Assembly: GCA_902388545.1 (NCBI GenBank)
Contig: CABMPS010000062.1
Location: 1-9,816, forward strand
Reading direction: 5' to 3'
DNA: 9,816 nt
DNA from: an uncultured Collinsella sp.
Lineage (GTDB): Bacteria > Actinomycetota > Coriobacteriia > Coriobacteriales > Coriobacteriaceae
The notes under the pieces were generated by a model. The model made no database searches and had not been told where the DNA came from. It saw only the letters and a list, made by a program, of their open reading frames with translations. The position numbers and the translations under genes were made by a program. Positions 1 through 5,746 of the stretch are shown here, in pieces. The stretch's first letter is position 1; each line of letters opens with the position of its first letter.

Positions 1-27
1 GGGGGACTGGCTCGCCCGCTTTTTCAT
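1..27 (-). CDS. Possible start of a downstream gene, cut by the window edge
   Basis: An ATG on the minus strand at 27-25 opens a frame reading MKKRASQSP before the window ends. It begins 4 bases after the stop codon of the surface-protein gene. No terminator hairpin with a T-run lies between them, so co-transcription and translational coupling are plausible. The upstream sequence has only a weak Shine-Dalgarno-like AAAGAAG, about 10 bases before the ATG, and a perfect palindrome GCGCTAGCGC (29-38) spans the junction. Genes downstream of LPxTG/SpaA proteins are often sortases or further surface proteins, but nine residues cannot show which. The basic MKKR start would fit a membrane or secreted protein. 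The start is visible; the identity is unknown. Confidence 0.3.
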
Positions 28-31
28 CGCG

Positions 32-3000
32 CTAGCGCTTCTTTGGGATTGACCTAAGGCGAGCGAACCATAGGGCTGCGGCACCCGAGGTCAGGAGCGC
101 GGTGATGCAAGCGGCGATGGGAGCTGATCCTGTTGCCGGTAGGTCCTGCGGTAGGGTACAGCGTTGAATGACACGGTCCTCGTCATGTGACTCAAGTTTA
201 TCGCCGCCGCCGTTGCGGCAAAGATCGACGCGCGCGCTGTTGGTGAGTGCGGTTTGGGGCGTATAAGTCGACGTTGCCTGCATGTGCACGACTGCGCCCC
301 GAGCATCTGTGCCAAGGATTGCTTTGGCATCGTCAAGGTCGTCGTGCTCATCTTTGAGATCATCGCGGGTCCAAGAATCCGTATCGCTTTGAGTCGTAAA
401 GTCGGCGGCTACCGCACCGTATTCAATACGAATGCCCGTTACGACGGTATTGGATGCAAGGTCGAGTTCTTTCGCCTCGAGTGTGGCGGATTCCGTGGTC
501 GAGACATCCGCCTTCCAGAGGTGCCAGCCGTCGTAATCGACGAGGCGGCAATCTTCACCCAGACTCTCTTTTACTTCGTCGGACTCAAGCCAAGGATTTT
601 CGTGCCCATCGTCAAGTGTCGCGTTTGCCGGCTCATCGGTGTCTGTCGAGTCCAACGGCGTCGTGCGATACCACACGTTGCACAGACCGTTGAGGTCGCC
701 GATGGCGACGGGGGTTTCGATTGAGACGAATCTCGCCGTATCGTCCTCGGCGCACTCAAGATCATCGGTAATTGTGAACTCATCAACCCAGGTAGCTGAA
801 TCGTTTCGAGCGTCGATGGTATAGGAGAAAAGACCGTCCGTATTGGTTTGCGTTGCGGCGCGATTTTTACCATCGCCGTTGGCCAGCAGACCCTTCCCGA
901 TAGGTTGGACAAGCTCCTGACGCTTGTCGACCTGTCCTTTGATCTCGATGGGCGCATCCTTCATCGCGACGGATTGGACTTCTCCCGTATCCTTTATTTC
1001 AAACGTTATCTCCTCGGCAAGGTCATAGGTCCGCGGAGACATCATTTCGCGCAACGAGTAGGTGCCGGGTGCAAGATGTTCGACGCGGTGCGGCTTGTCG
1101 GATGAGGTCCAGGAGTCTATTTCGGTTTTATCGGGACCATATAAGGTGAGTTGTGCGCCTTTCACTTCCTGCTCTCCGCTTGCATCGACCTTGGAGATAT
1201 CAACCTTGGTGTAATCGTCGGATACGTTAAGCCGTGCTTCTACAACGGGTGTTTTCTGGTCGGCATAAGCGAGGTCTACGATATGGGGCGTCCGGTCGAG
1301 TAAGAAGCCTGCCGGCGCTTGAGTCTCGACAACCTCGTAGCGTGCGGTGCCAGATCCCAGCGGGAGGTCGTCCGCGCGTGCTTCTCCAGTTTCATCCGTT
1401 GTGACGGTAGCGACAGTCTCACCGTTGAGCGCGGCAATGCTACCGTCGGGGCGCACGATATCACCCGAGGCACGGATCTCAAAGATGGCGCCCGCGAGGC
1501 TGCTGCCGTCTACGACATCGGTTTTAACGATCCTGATGTTTCCGGTCGCGGCGTGGTCATAATACGAGGCGATTGCAACGGGCGTTAGGTTCATGTCGGC
1601 GGGTATGTTTACCTCGATCTCTTTGCCGACAAGATAGGGCTCTTTGGCCGAGGTTTCGCGTACATAATAGGTGCCCGGCACGAGCGATTCGGGCAGTGTG
1701 ACGGTCCCGGTCGCGTCAGTCGTAAAGGTATCCATTACGTTATGTGCTGGATACCAGCAAGTTTGTGAGACAGGTTCGTGATTGCTGTCGAGGAGTTGGA
1801 AGGCGAATCCGGCTAGGGGAACAGAAGCGCCTGTTTGGGCATCGCGTTTTACAATCTGGAGATGCGTCGACAGAGCGTGGTTGTCCACGATATATTGAAG
1901 CTCGGCGCCGTCGGAAATCTGATTGGCCTCGACGGTCCATTCCCCTGCACGTTTAAAACCCTCTGGGACGGTTTCCGGAACCTCACGAACGGTGTAGCCG
2001 GCGCGGTCGTATGGGATGGCTCCGTGGACACCGGCGGGTCGCTTGCCTGCGCCAAACCATGCTTCGGGCTGATCTTTGGTGGAGGCAAAGCCATAGATGT
2101 TTGTGGTCAGTGTGCCAACAACCTGCTGAGAGCTGTTGCTGACAACCTCAAAGACAACACCTCCTGCCGGCTGCTCCAGGCCGGATTGATCGCTATTGCC
2201 GTAGTCCTTGAATTTGGAAATCTCAAGGTCAAACGCAATGGGGATATCGGAAACGCGCGATTCGATCTCGACCACGCCTGAATCACCGAGCTGGTCGGCT
2301 CTAACGGTATAGGACCAGCTATCGTTGGATGGCAGGTAGCCCTCGGGGGCTTTTGATTCATAGATGGTAAAGGTTCCTAGGGGGACATCGGTGAGGGTGG
2401 CTCGACCGCTTTCGTCGGTCGTGAGGATTTGCGCCCATCCAGGGGTTGATTGCGACACACACGTGAACTCTGCTCCTGCGAGTGAAGATCCCACCTGGGG
2501 GCCGGCATTCGTCGCGGCATCGAGTTTTACGATACACAGGTTGATGGTGCCGGGCTGTTCATCAATGGCGACCTGTCCACCGTCATTCCCCGTGGTAAAG
2601 GCGATGCGATCACGACGGGGGACATAGCCGGCCGGCGCCTTCGTTTCAACTAGGTAGTATGCCGTATTGGGCAGAAGTGTTGCCTGTGCTCGACCGTTGC
2701 CGTCCATCTTGATGGTGCCGACATGTGCGTCGCCGGCGCTCTCAAAAACATCGAATGTTGCCCCGGTAAACTGATAGGTATTGTTTCCGCTGGTAATAAC
2801 AGTGTTCGCAGACTGCTTTTGGAAGGAAACAGAGACCGCCGGCAGTACATAGAGCATGTCTTGACGTCTGCTGCCGCCCGATACGGTTCCTAGATAGCGT
2901 CGCGCGCGGTGCGGAGCGGCTTTGATGCTTCCTGATTTTGCGCTGTCGTGGAGCCACCGCGCAGCCGCCACGACTTCATCGTCGGCGGTAAAGTGCCCGC

Positions 3001-3463
3001 TCTTGGTTTTGCCCTGAGCGGTCGTGTAGGAGTAGGTGCCGTCGACATGGGTAGTGCCGTTGAGCATCCATACGGCGAGTTGGGTGGCGGCGCGGGCGCG
3101 ATCGGGTGAAAGATGGTAACCGCCAAACGACGTGGCGGTAGGATATCCGTGACAAACGATTGCCGCGAACTCGTCGTCGAGCCACACCCAGCCTTGATCA
3201 AAGTTGAGCCATGGGCCGCCCGGCTTGGTGGGCCCGGGGCGTTCCTGGTTCATGCAGTAGGCAATCGAGGCGTCTTGAGCTTCATACTTGCCGATGAAGA
3301 ACGGCCCACAATCATCGCTGATAGTGCGGAAGCCGAGCTGGTCGTAGCCATCGACGGCAAATGCGGCTCCCGGTGCCAGGTAGCCGAACAGCAGGAAGAG
3401 GAGCAGGAGCAGCGGACCTGTTGCGATTGCGCTGTGGACAGAGTGCGTGGGTGCGTTGGACAT
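32..3463 (-). CDS. LPxTG cell-wall-anchored adhesin with thioester domain and SpaA-like repeats
   Basis: This is a 1143-residue surface protein, probably an adhesin. A signal peptide occupies residues 1-36 (leucine-rich core at 18-30, cleavage near AFA). Residues about 37-205 look like a Cys-Gln thioester domain: AYC with Cys70 and the TQLA motif with Gln128 fit the residues that form the internal thioester used for covalent host attachment. About six SpaA/CnaB-like modules follow (roughly 211-305, 306-410, 411-532, 533-640, 641-752, 753-838). Each has an early K(x)D-type lysine and a late (V/Y)E(T/S)xAPxGY-type glutamate, as expected for isopeptide cross-links. Residues 839-1102 form an unassigned acidic, cysteine-containing module. 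LPATG (1108-1112), a hydrophobic stretch and a basic tail (IPKKR) form the sortase signal. AAGGAG at 3474-3469, five bases upstream, supports the start. The family call is from motifs; ligand and sortase partner are unknown. Confidence 0.93.
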   Translation of the reverse strand: MSNAPTHSVHSAIATGPLLLLLFLLFGYLAPGAAFAVDGYDQLGFRTISDDCGPFFIGKYEAQDASIAYCMNQERPGPTKPGGPWLNFDQGWVWLDDEFAAIVCHGYPTATSFGGYHLSPDRARAATQLAVWMLNGTTHVDGTYSYTTAQGKTKSGHFTADDEVVAAARWLHDSAKSGSIKAAPHRARRYLGTVSGGSRRQDMLYVLPAVSVSFQKQSANTVITSGNNTYQFTGATFDVFESAGDAHVGTIKMDGNGRAQATLLPNTAYYLVETKAPAGYVPRRDRIAFTTGNDGGQVAIDEQPGTINLCIVKLDAATNAGPQVGSSLAGAEFTCVSQSTPGWAQILTTDESGRATLTDVPLGTFTIYESKAPEGYLPSNDSWSYTVRADQLGDSGVVEIESRVSDIPIAFDLEISKFKDYGNSDQSGLEQPAGGVVFEVVSNSSQQVVGTLTTNIYGFASTKDQPEAWFGAGKRPAGVHGAIPYDRAGYTVREVPETVPEGFKRAGEWTVEANQISDGAELQYIVDNHALSTHLQIVKRDAQTGASVPLAGFAFQLLDSNHEPVSQTCWYPAHNVMDTFTTDATGTVTLPESLVPGTYYVRETSAKEPYLVGKEIEVNIPADMNLTPVAIASYYDHAATGNIRIVKTDVVDGSSLAGAIFEIRASGDIVRPDGSIAALNGETVATVTTDETGEARADDLPLGSGTARYEVVETQAPAGFLLDRTPHIVDLAYADQKTPVVEARLNVSDDYTKVDISKVDASGEQEVKGAQLTLYGPDKTEIDSWTSSDKPHRVEHLAPGTYSLREMMSPRTYDLAEEITFEIKDTGEVQSVAMKDAPIEIKGQVDKRQELVQPIGKGLLANGDGKNRAATQTNTDGLFSYTIDARNDSATWVDEFTITDDLECAEDDTARFVSIETPVAIGDLNGLCNVWYRTTPLDSTDTDEPANATLDDGHENPWLESDEVKESLGEDCRLVDYDGWHLWKADVSTTESATLEAKELDLASNTVVTGIRIEYGAVAADFTTQSDTDSWTRDDLKDEHDDLDDAKAILGTDARGAVVHMQATSTYTPQTALTNSARVDLCRNGGGDKLESHDEDRVIQRCTLPQDLPATGSAPIAACITALLTSGAAALWFARLRSIPKKR

Positions 3464-3717
3464 GGCTGCTCCTTATCCCTCGTGCGCCGCATGGGGACGT
3501 TGCGACGCGTAGGATGAGGCTACCCCCGAGGTTCATGCGGGTAAGTACCGGAGCCTGACCAAAAGCTTGCCCAATTCCTGACAAATTGAGCTCAAATACA
3601 ACAATCAAGCAAAAGCGCAGGTAGAAGATAAGGTGAACAGGAAGTCAAAGGTCCTCGTCTCCACAATTGACGCGATTTTCAAACGAATCTCCACAGCTAA
3701 AACAAGTATCGCCACCC
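3464..3717. other. Intergenic leader region upstream of the surface-protein gene
   Basis: This stretch separates the minus-strand adhesin gene from the plus-strand tRNA promoter. It contains no convincing coding frame. It should hold the adhesin promoter and a long 5' leader, but I could not find a well-spaced -35/-10 pair on the minus strand. The adhesin ribosome-binding site (AAGGAG, read from 3474 to 3469) lies at its left end. The 3521-3543 interval has a small inverted repeat (TACCC/GGGTA). A more stable hairpin at 3569-3591 is listed separately. Confidence 0.5.
3569..3591 (-). promoter_or_regulatory. Hairpin in the putative 5' leader of the adhesin gene
   Basis: Read on the minus strand, GCTCAATT pairs with AATTGGGC across a 7-base loop, giving an 8-bp stem with one U-G wobble. 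On the plus strand the same position would be a C-A mismatch, so the structure fits minus-strand RNA better. It lies about 105 bases upstream of the adhesin start and is followed by AAGCTTTTGG, a poor U-tract. It could be a leader structure or attenuator remnant, or chance. No known riboswitch class was recognised. Confidence 0.25.
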
Positions 3718-3747
3718 TTGTATCGAACAAGACAACCGCGTTATACT
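3718..3747 (+). promoter_or_regulatory. Promoter of the tRNA-Gly gene
   Basis: A good -10 box, TATACT (3742-3747), lies 18 bases downstream of TTGTAT (3718-3723), a weak -35. The -10 ends 13 bases before the mature tRNA 5' end, a usual distance for a short 5' leader. The -35 element sits inside the inverted repeat CTTGT-ATCGA-ACAAG (3717-3731), whose role, if any, is unknown. The assignment rests on motif and spacing. Confidence 0.55.
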
Positions 3748-3760
3748 AGCCAACACACAA

Positions 3761-3835
3761 GCGGGCATCGCCAAGTGGTAAGGCATCAGCTTCCCAAGCT
3801 GACACTCGCGGGTTCGAGTCCCGTTGCCCGCTCCA
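3761..3835 (+). tRNA. tRNA-Gly(CCC), with encoded CCA
   Basis: The sequence folds as a complete cloverleaf. The acceptor stem is GCGGGCA (3761-3767) with TGCCCGC (3825-3831), followed by discriminator T at 3832 and an encoded CCA (3833-3835). The anticodon stem TCAGC/GCTGA closes the loop TTCCCAA (3791-3797), placing anticodon CCC at 3793-3795, which reads GGG glycine codons. The T-arm is GCGGG/CCCGT with loop TTCGAGT (3813-3819). It has its own promoter and terminator, so it appears to be a single-gene transcription unit. Its last 18-19 bases recur twice downstream (see the repeat entries). Confidence 0.96.
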
Positions 3836-3845
3836 TTCGAATTTC

Positions 3846-3878
3846 AGGCACGGTAACGTTTCGTTACTGTGCCTTTTT
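3846..3878 (+). terminator. Rho-independent terminator of the tRNA gene
   Basis: A 12-bp stem, GGCACGGTAACG (3847-3858) with CGTTACTGTGCC (3862-3873), has one G-U wobble and a TTT loop, and is followed by five T residues (3874-3878). It begins 11 bases after the tRNA CCA. It should end the tRNA transcript before the repeat block that follows. Confidence 0.9.
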
Positions 3879-3889
3879 CAATAAAGTGC

Positions 3890-3904
3890 CGGGACTCGAA
3901 CCCG
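3890..3904 (-). repeat. Inverted 15-base copy of the tRNA-Gly T-arm
   Basis: CGGGACTCGAACCCG here is the exact reverse complement of the T-arm segment at 3809-3823 of the tRNA gene. The match ends sharply on both sides. The T-arm is shared by many tRNAs, so the source may be another tRNA. It lies beyond the terminator, so pairing with the mature tRNA transcript would require read-through. Confidence 0.75.
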
Positions 3905-3922
3905 ACAGGGTGCGAGCGTTAA

Positions 3923-3941
3923 ATAAACGCGAAGCGTTTAT
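3923..3941 (+). repeat. Perfect hairpin with GAA loop
   Basis: ATAAACGC and GCGTTTAT form an 8-bp perfect stem around GAA. The apex reads GCGAAGC, a heptamer known as an exceptionally stable DNA mini-hairpin. The same apex occurs in both 59-base repeat units downstream although the lower stems differ, so the apex may be the conserved part. Confidence 0.7.
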
Positions 3942-3954
3942 AGCGAGCAGGCAA

Positions 3955-3972
3955 GGTCGCCGATAGGCGACC
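3955..3972 (+). repeat. Perfect hairpin with GATA loop
   Basis: GGTCGCC (3955-3961) and GGCGACC (3966-3972) form a 7-bp GC-rich stem around GATA. Its right arm overlaps the first bases of repeat unit A, so it is part of the same composite structure. No T-run follows, so it is not a typical terminator. Confidence 0.65.
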
Positions 3973-4027
3973 GCAGCCGGTGCGGATTTGCGAAGCAAAT
4001 ACGCGGACGTCCCGTTGCCCGCTCCAT
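3968..4027 (+). repeat. Repeat unit A ending in the tRNA-Gly 3' end
   Basis: The first 33 bases (3968-4000) are identical to unit B (4099-4131), and the next 26 differ at four positions. The unit contains an imperfect 10-bp stem (3982-3991 with 3995-4004, one mismatch) around the GCGAAGC apex. It ends in GTCCCGTTGCCCGCTCCAT (4009-4027), an exact 19-base copy of tRNA-Gly positions 3818-3836, including the encoded CCA. This resembles a duplicated attachment site or a tRNA-derived element boundary. Confidence 0.85.
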
Positions 4028-4098
4028 CGAGCGCGGGAGACCTTGGGACGGCCAATTCAACAAAGTCTTCCCCATCGTCTCCGTGAATCCGAGGAGAT

Positions 4099-4157
4099 CG
4101 ACCGCAGCCGGTGCGGATTTGCGAAGCAAATGCGCGGATGTCCCCATGCCCGCTCCA
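4099..4157 (+). repeat. Repeat unit B ending in a diverged tRNA-Gly 3' end
   Basis: This is a second copy of the 59-base unit, 131 bases after the first and 55/59 identical to it. The hairpin is kept (4113-4122 with 4126-4135, GAA loop), with one mismatch next to GCG/CGC. The tRNA-like tail reads GTCCCCATGCCCGCTCCA (4140-4157), preserving the acceptor arm and CCA but altering two bases near the T-stem. The unit ends about 100 bases before purB, upstream of the likely purB promoter. Confidence 0.85.
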
Positions 4158-4209
4158 ATTCCAAAATGTTAGGTTAATGCCTGCTGCCCATACTCGCACC
4201 CGCGCACGG

Positions 4210-4215
4210 TACAAT
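4210..4215 (+). promoter_or_regulatory. Putative -10 box for purB
   Basis: TACAAT matches the consensus -10 well and lies 44 bases upstream of the purB ATG. No convincing -35 is present 16-18 bases before it. No purine riboswitch or obvious operator was recognised. The call rests on one box and its position between the repeat block and the ribosome-binding site. Confidence 0.35.
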
Positions 4216-4259
4216 GGTTAAGTTACGACCAACGTGCCAATAACCAAAAAGGAGCCGCT

Positions 4260-5606
4260 ATGATCGATCGCTATACCCGCCCGGAGATGGGACATATCTT
4301 CTCCCTCGAGAACAAGTATGCCATTTGGCAGGAGATCGAGGTTCTGGCCTGCGAGGCCCAGGCGGAGCTCGGCAAGATCGGCATTTCTAAAGACGAAGCC
4401 CAGTGGATCCGCGACCATGCCAACTTTGAGAAGGCGAAGGTCGATGAGATCGAGGAGGTCACGCGCCACGATGTCATCGCCTTCCTGACCAACATGAAGG
4501 AATATATCGACGCCGATGTTCCCGAGGGCGAGCCCAAGCCTAGTCGCTGGGTTCACTACGGTATGACCAGCTCCGACCTGGGTGATACTGCTCTGTGCTA
4601 TCAGCTTACTCAGGCGTGTGACCTGATTATCGAGGACGTCAAGAAGCTCGGCGTGATCTGCAAGCGCCGCGCCTTCGAGGAGCGCAATACGCTCTGCGCC
4701 GGACGCACCCATGGCATCCATGCTGAGCCGATGACCTTCGGCATGAAGTTTGGCTCTTGGGCATGGGAACTCAAGCGCGACCTTGATCGTCTTGAGGATG
4801 CTCGCAAGAACGTTGCCTTCGGTGCCATCTCCGGTGCCGTCGGCACCTACAGCTCCATCGAGCCGTTCGTCGAGGAGTACGTCTGTGAGCACCTGGGTCT
4901 GGTTCACGACCCGCTGTCCACGCAGGTCATCAGCCGCGATCACCACGCCTATCTTGCCGGCGTGCTTGCCACTACAGCGGCCACCTGCGAGCGCATCGCG
5001 ACCGAGGTCCGCAACCTGCAGAAGACCGATACACTCGAGGCCGAGGAGCCCTTCCGCAAGGGCCAAAAGGGCAGCTCCGCCATGCCGCACAAGCGCAACC
5101 CCATCACCATGGAGAAGGTCTGCGGTCTGTCGCGCGTCGTGAAGTCCAACGCCCAGGTCGCCTTCGACAACGTCGCCCTGTGGCACGAGCGCGACATTTC
5201 GCACTCTTCCGCCGAGCGTGTCGCCCAGGCCGATAGCTTCATCGCGCTTGACCATATGTTCCAGTGCCTCATTCGCGTTATCGACGGCCTGCAGCTGTAT
5301 CCGGCCCGCATGATGGCCAATCTCAACAAGACCCGCGGCCTCATCTTCTCCTCCAAGGTCCTGCTTGCCCTCGTCGATACGGGTATCACCCGCGAGGATG
5401 CGTACGCCATTGTGCAGGAGAACGCCATGGCCACCTGGCACGAGGTGCAGGATTGTGTCTCTGGCCCCACCTTTAAGGAGCGTCTCGAGGCCGATCCGCG
5501 CTGCACCGTCAGCCAGGAGAAGCTCGACGAGATTTTTGATCCGTGGGACTTCCTCACCCGCATCGATACGGTCTTCGATCGCCTGGAGCAGCTGAGCTTC
5601 GAGTAG
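4260..5606 (+). CDS. purB: Adenylosuccinate lyase
   Basis: This cytoplasmic enzyme cleaves adenylosuccinate to AMP and fumarate and SAICAR to AICAR plus fumarate, so it acts twice in purine synthesis. The 448-residue protein carries the fumarase/aspartase-superfamily hallmarks: the HDVIAF segment with His70, TSSDLGDT (103-110), GRTHGIHAEPMTFG with His151 and His154, and the signature loop GSSAMPHKRNP (271-281), which holds the catalytic serine region and lysine/arginine substrate contacts. Length is close to bacterial PurB proteins of about 430-460 residues. AAAAAGGAG (4246-4254), five bases before the ATG, supports the start. It stands alone between the tRNA repeat block and its own terminator, apparently monocistronic rather than in a pur cluster. 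The long antisense open frame over it is a GC-rich shadow. Confidence 0.97.
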   Translation: MIDRYTRPEMGHIFSLENKYAIWQEIEVLACEAQAELGKIGISKDEAQWIRDHANFEKAKVDEIEEVTRHDVIAFLTNMKEYIDADVPEGEPKPSRWVHYGMTSSDLGDTALCYQLTQACDLIIEDVKKLGVICKRRAFEERNTLCAGRTHGIHAEPMTFGMKFGSWAWELKRDLDRLEDARKNVAFGAISGAVGTYSSIEPFVEEYVCEHLGLVHDPLSTQVISRDHHAYLAGVLATTAATCERIATEVRNLQKTDTLEAEEPFRKGQKGSSAMPHKRNPITMEKVCGLSRVVKSNAQVAFDNVALWHERDISHSSAERVAQADSFIALDHMFQCLIRVIDGLQLYPARMMANLNKTRGLIFSSKVLLALVDTGITREDAYAIVQENAMATWHEVQDCVSGPTFKERLEADPRCTVSQEKLDEIFDPWDFLTRIDTVFDRLEQLSFE

Positions 5607-5649
5607 GGTTAACCTAATTCGACCGCTTGCGGATGCATTTCAACCTTTG

Positions 5650-5682
5650 GCGCCTTGCCCGTCTTGGGCGAGGCGCTTTTTT
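5650..5682 (+). terminator. Rho-independent terminator after purB
   Basis: GCGCCTTGCCC (5650-5660) and GGGCGAGGCGC (5666-5676) form an 11-bp stem with one T-G wobble and a 5-base loop, followed by six T residues. It lies 44 bases after the purB stop. This isolates purB from the next operon and argues against any coding start upstream of about 5683 for the following gene. Confidence 0.92.
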
Positions 5683-5687
5683 ACTGT

Positions 5688-5712
5688 CGCATATGCGCCC
5701 GGGTAATAAAAT
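5688..5712 (+). promoter_or_regulatory. Putative promoter with palindromic operator for the sensor operon
   Basis: TAAAAT (5707-5712) matches the -10 consensus at five of six positions. Transcription would then start near 5719, ahead of the chosen GTG start at 5747. A perfect palindrome CGCATATGCG (5688-5697) lies where the -35 element would be, and no good -35 is visible. This arrangement suggests a regulated promoter or an operator, but the palindrome could be chance. Confidence 0.35.
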
Positions 5713-5738
5713 GAACTCCGACTGCTGTTTCGATGAAA

Positions 5739-5746
5739 GGGGGCAC
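5739..5746 (+). promoter_or_regulatory. Ribosome-binding site that decides a GTG start
   Basis: GAAAGGGGGCAC immediately precedes GTG at 5747, with the purine-rich core three bases away. The in-frame ATG at 5711 overlaps the likely -10 box and has no good Shine-Dalgarno. The earlier in-frame ATG at 5627 lies before the purB terminator. The GTG also gives a natural signal sequence: basic MPRRIKR followed at once by a hydrophobic core. Confidence 0.65.

Larger units (their letters stand above)
3886..4157 (+). repeat. Non-coding palindromic block carrying copies of tRNA-Gly parts
   Basis: This gene-free stretch between the tRNA terminator and purB is densely structured. In order it holds an inverted T-arm copy (3890-3904), a hairpin ATAAACGC-GAA-GCGTTTAT (3923-3941) flanked by direct GCGAGC copies (3912-3917 and 3943-3948), a hairpin GGTCGCC-GATA-GGCGACC (3955-3972), repeat unit A (3968-4027), a 71-base spacer without obvious repeats, and repeat unit B (4099-4157). 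Open frames across it exist but look like by-products of the repeats. It may be a family of small palindromic elements associated with tRNA ends, or scars of integrations at the tRNA-Gly 3' end. The repeats are seen directly; the origin is inferred. Confidence 0.7.

Noticed and set aside
254..724. Plus-strand open frames (156 codons and shorter ones) inside the adhesin gene.
   Set aside because: They are antisense to a well-supported LPxTG protein and show no domain or start signal.
3480..3600. A possible c-di-GMP riboswitch in the adhesin leader, suggested by CCGGTA- and GGGTAGCC-like pieces on the minus strand.
   Set aside because: The conserved core order of the known class-I aptamer is not present, so the resemblance is only local.
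3912..4157. A CRISPR-like array in the repeat block.
   Set aside because: There are only two copies of one repeat, the spacing is much longer than CRISPR spacers, each copy ends in a tRNA 3' end, and no cas genes are present.
3864..4214. A 116-codon minus-strand frame over the repeat block.
   Set aside because: Its repeated peptide segments come from the two 59-base DNA repeats; it has no ribosome-binding site and crosses the tRNA terminator.
4218..5441. A 407-codon open frame on the minus strand across purB.
   Set aside because: It lies fully antisense to a clear PurB protein with catalytic motifs, has a repetitive low-complexity composition, and is what GC-rich codon bias creates on the opposite strand.
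5627..5746. Upstream extension of the solute-binding gene to ATG 5627 or 5711.
   Set aside because: The first start precedes the purB terminator and the second overlaps the likely -10 box without a Shine-Dalgarno. GTG 5747 has a purine-rich site and gives a proper signal sequence.
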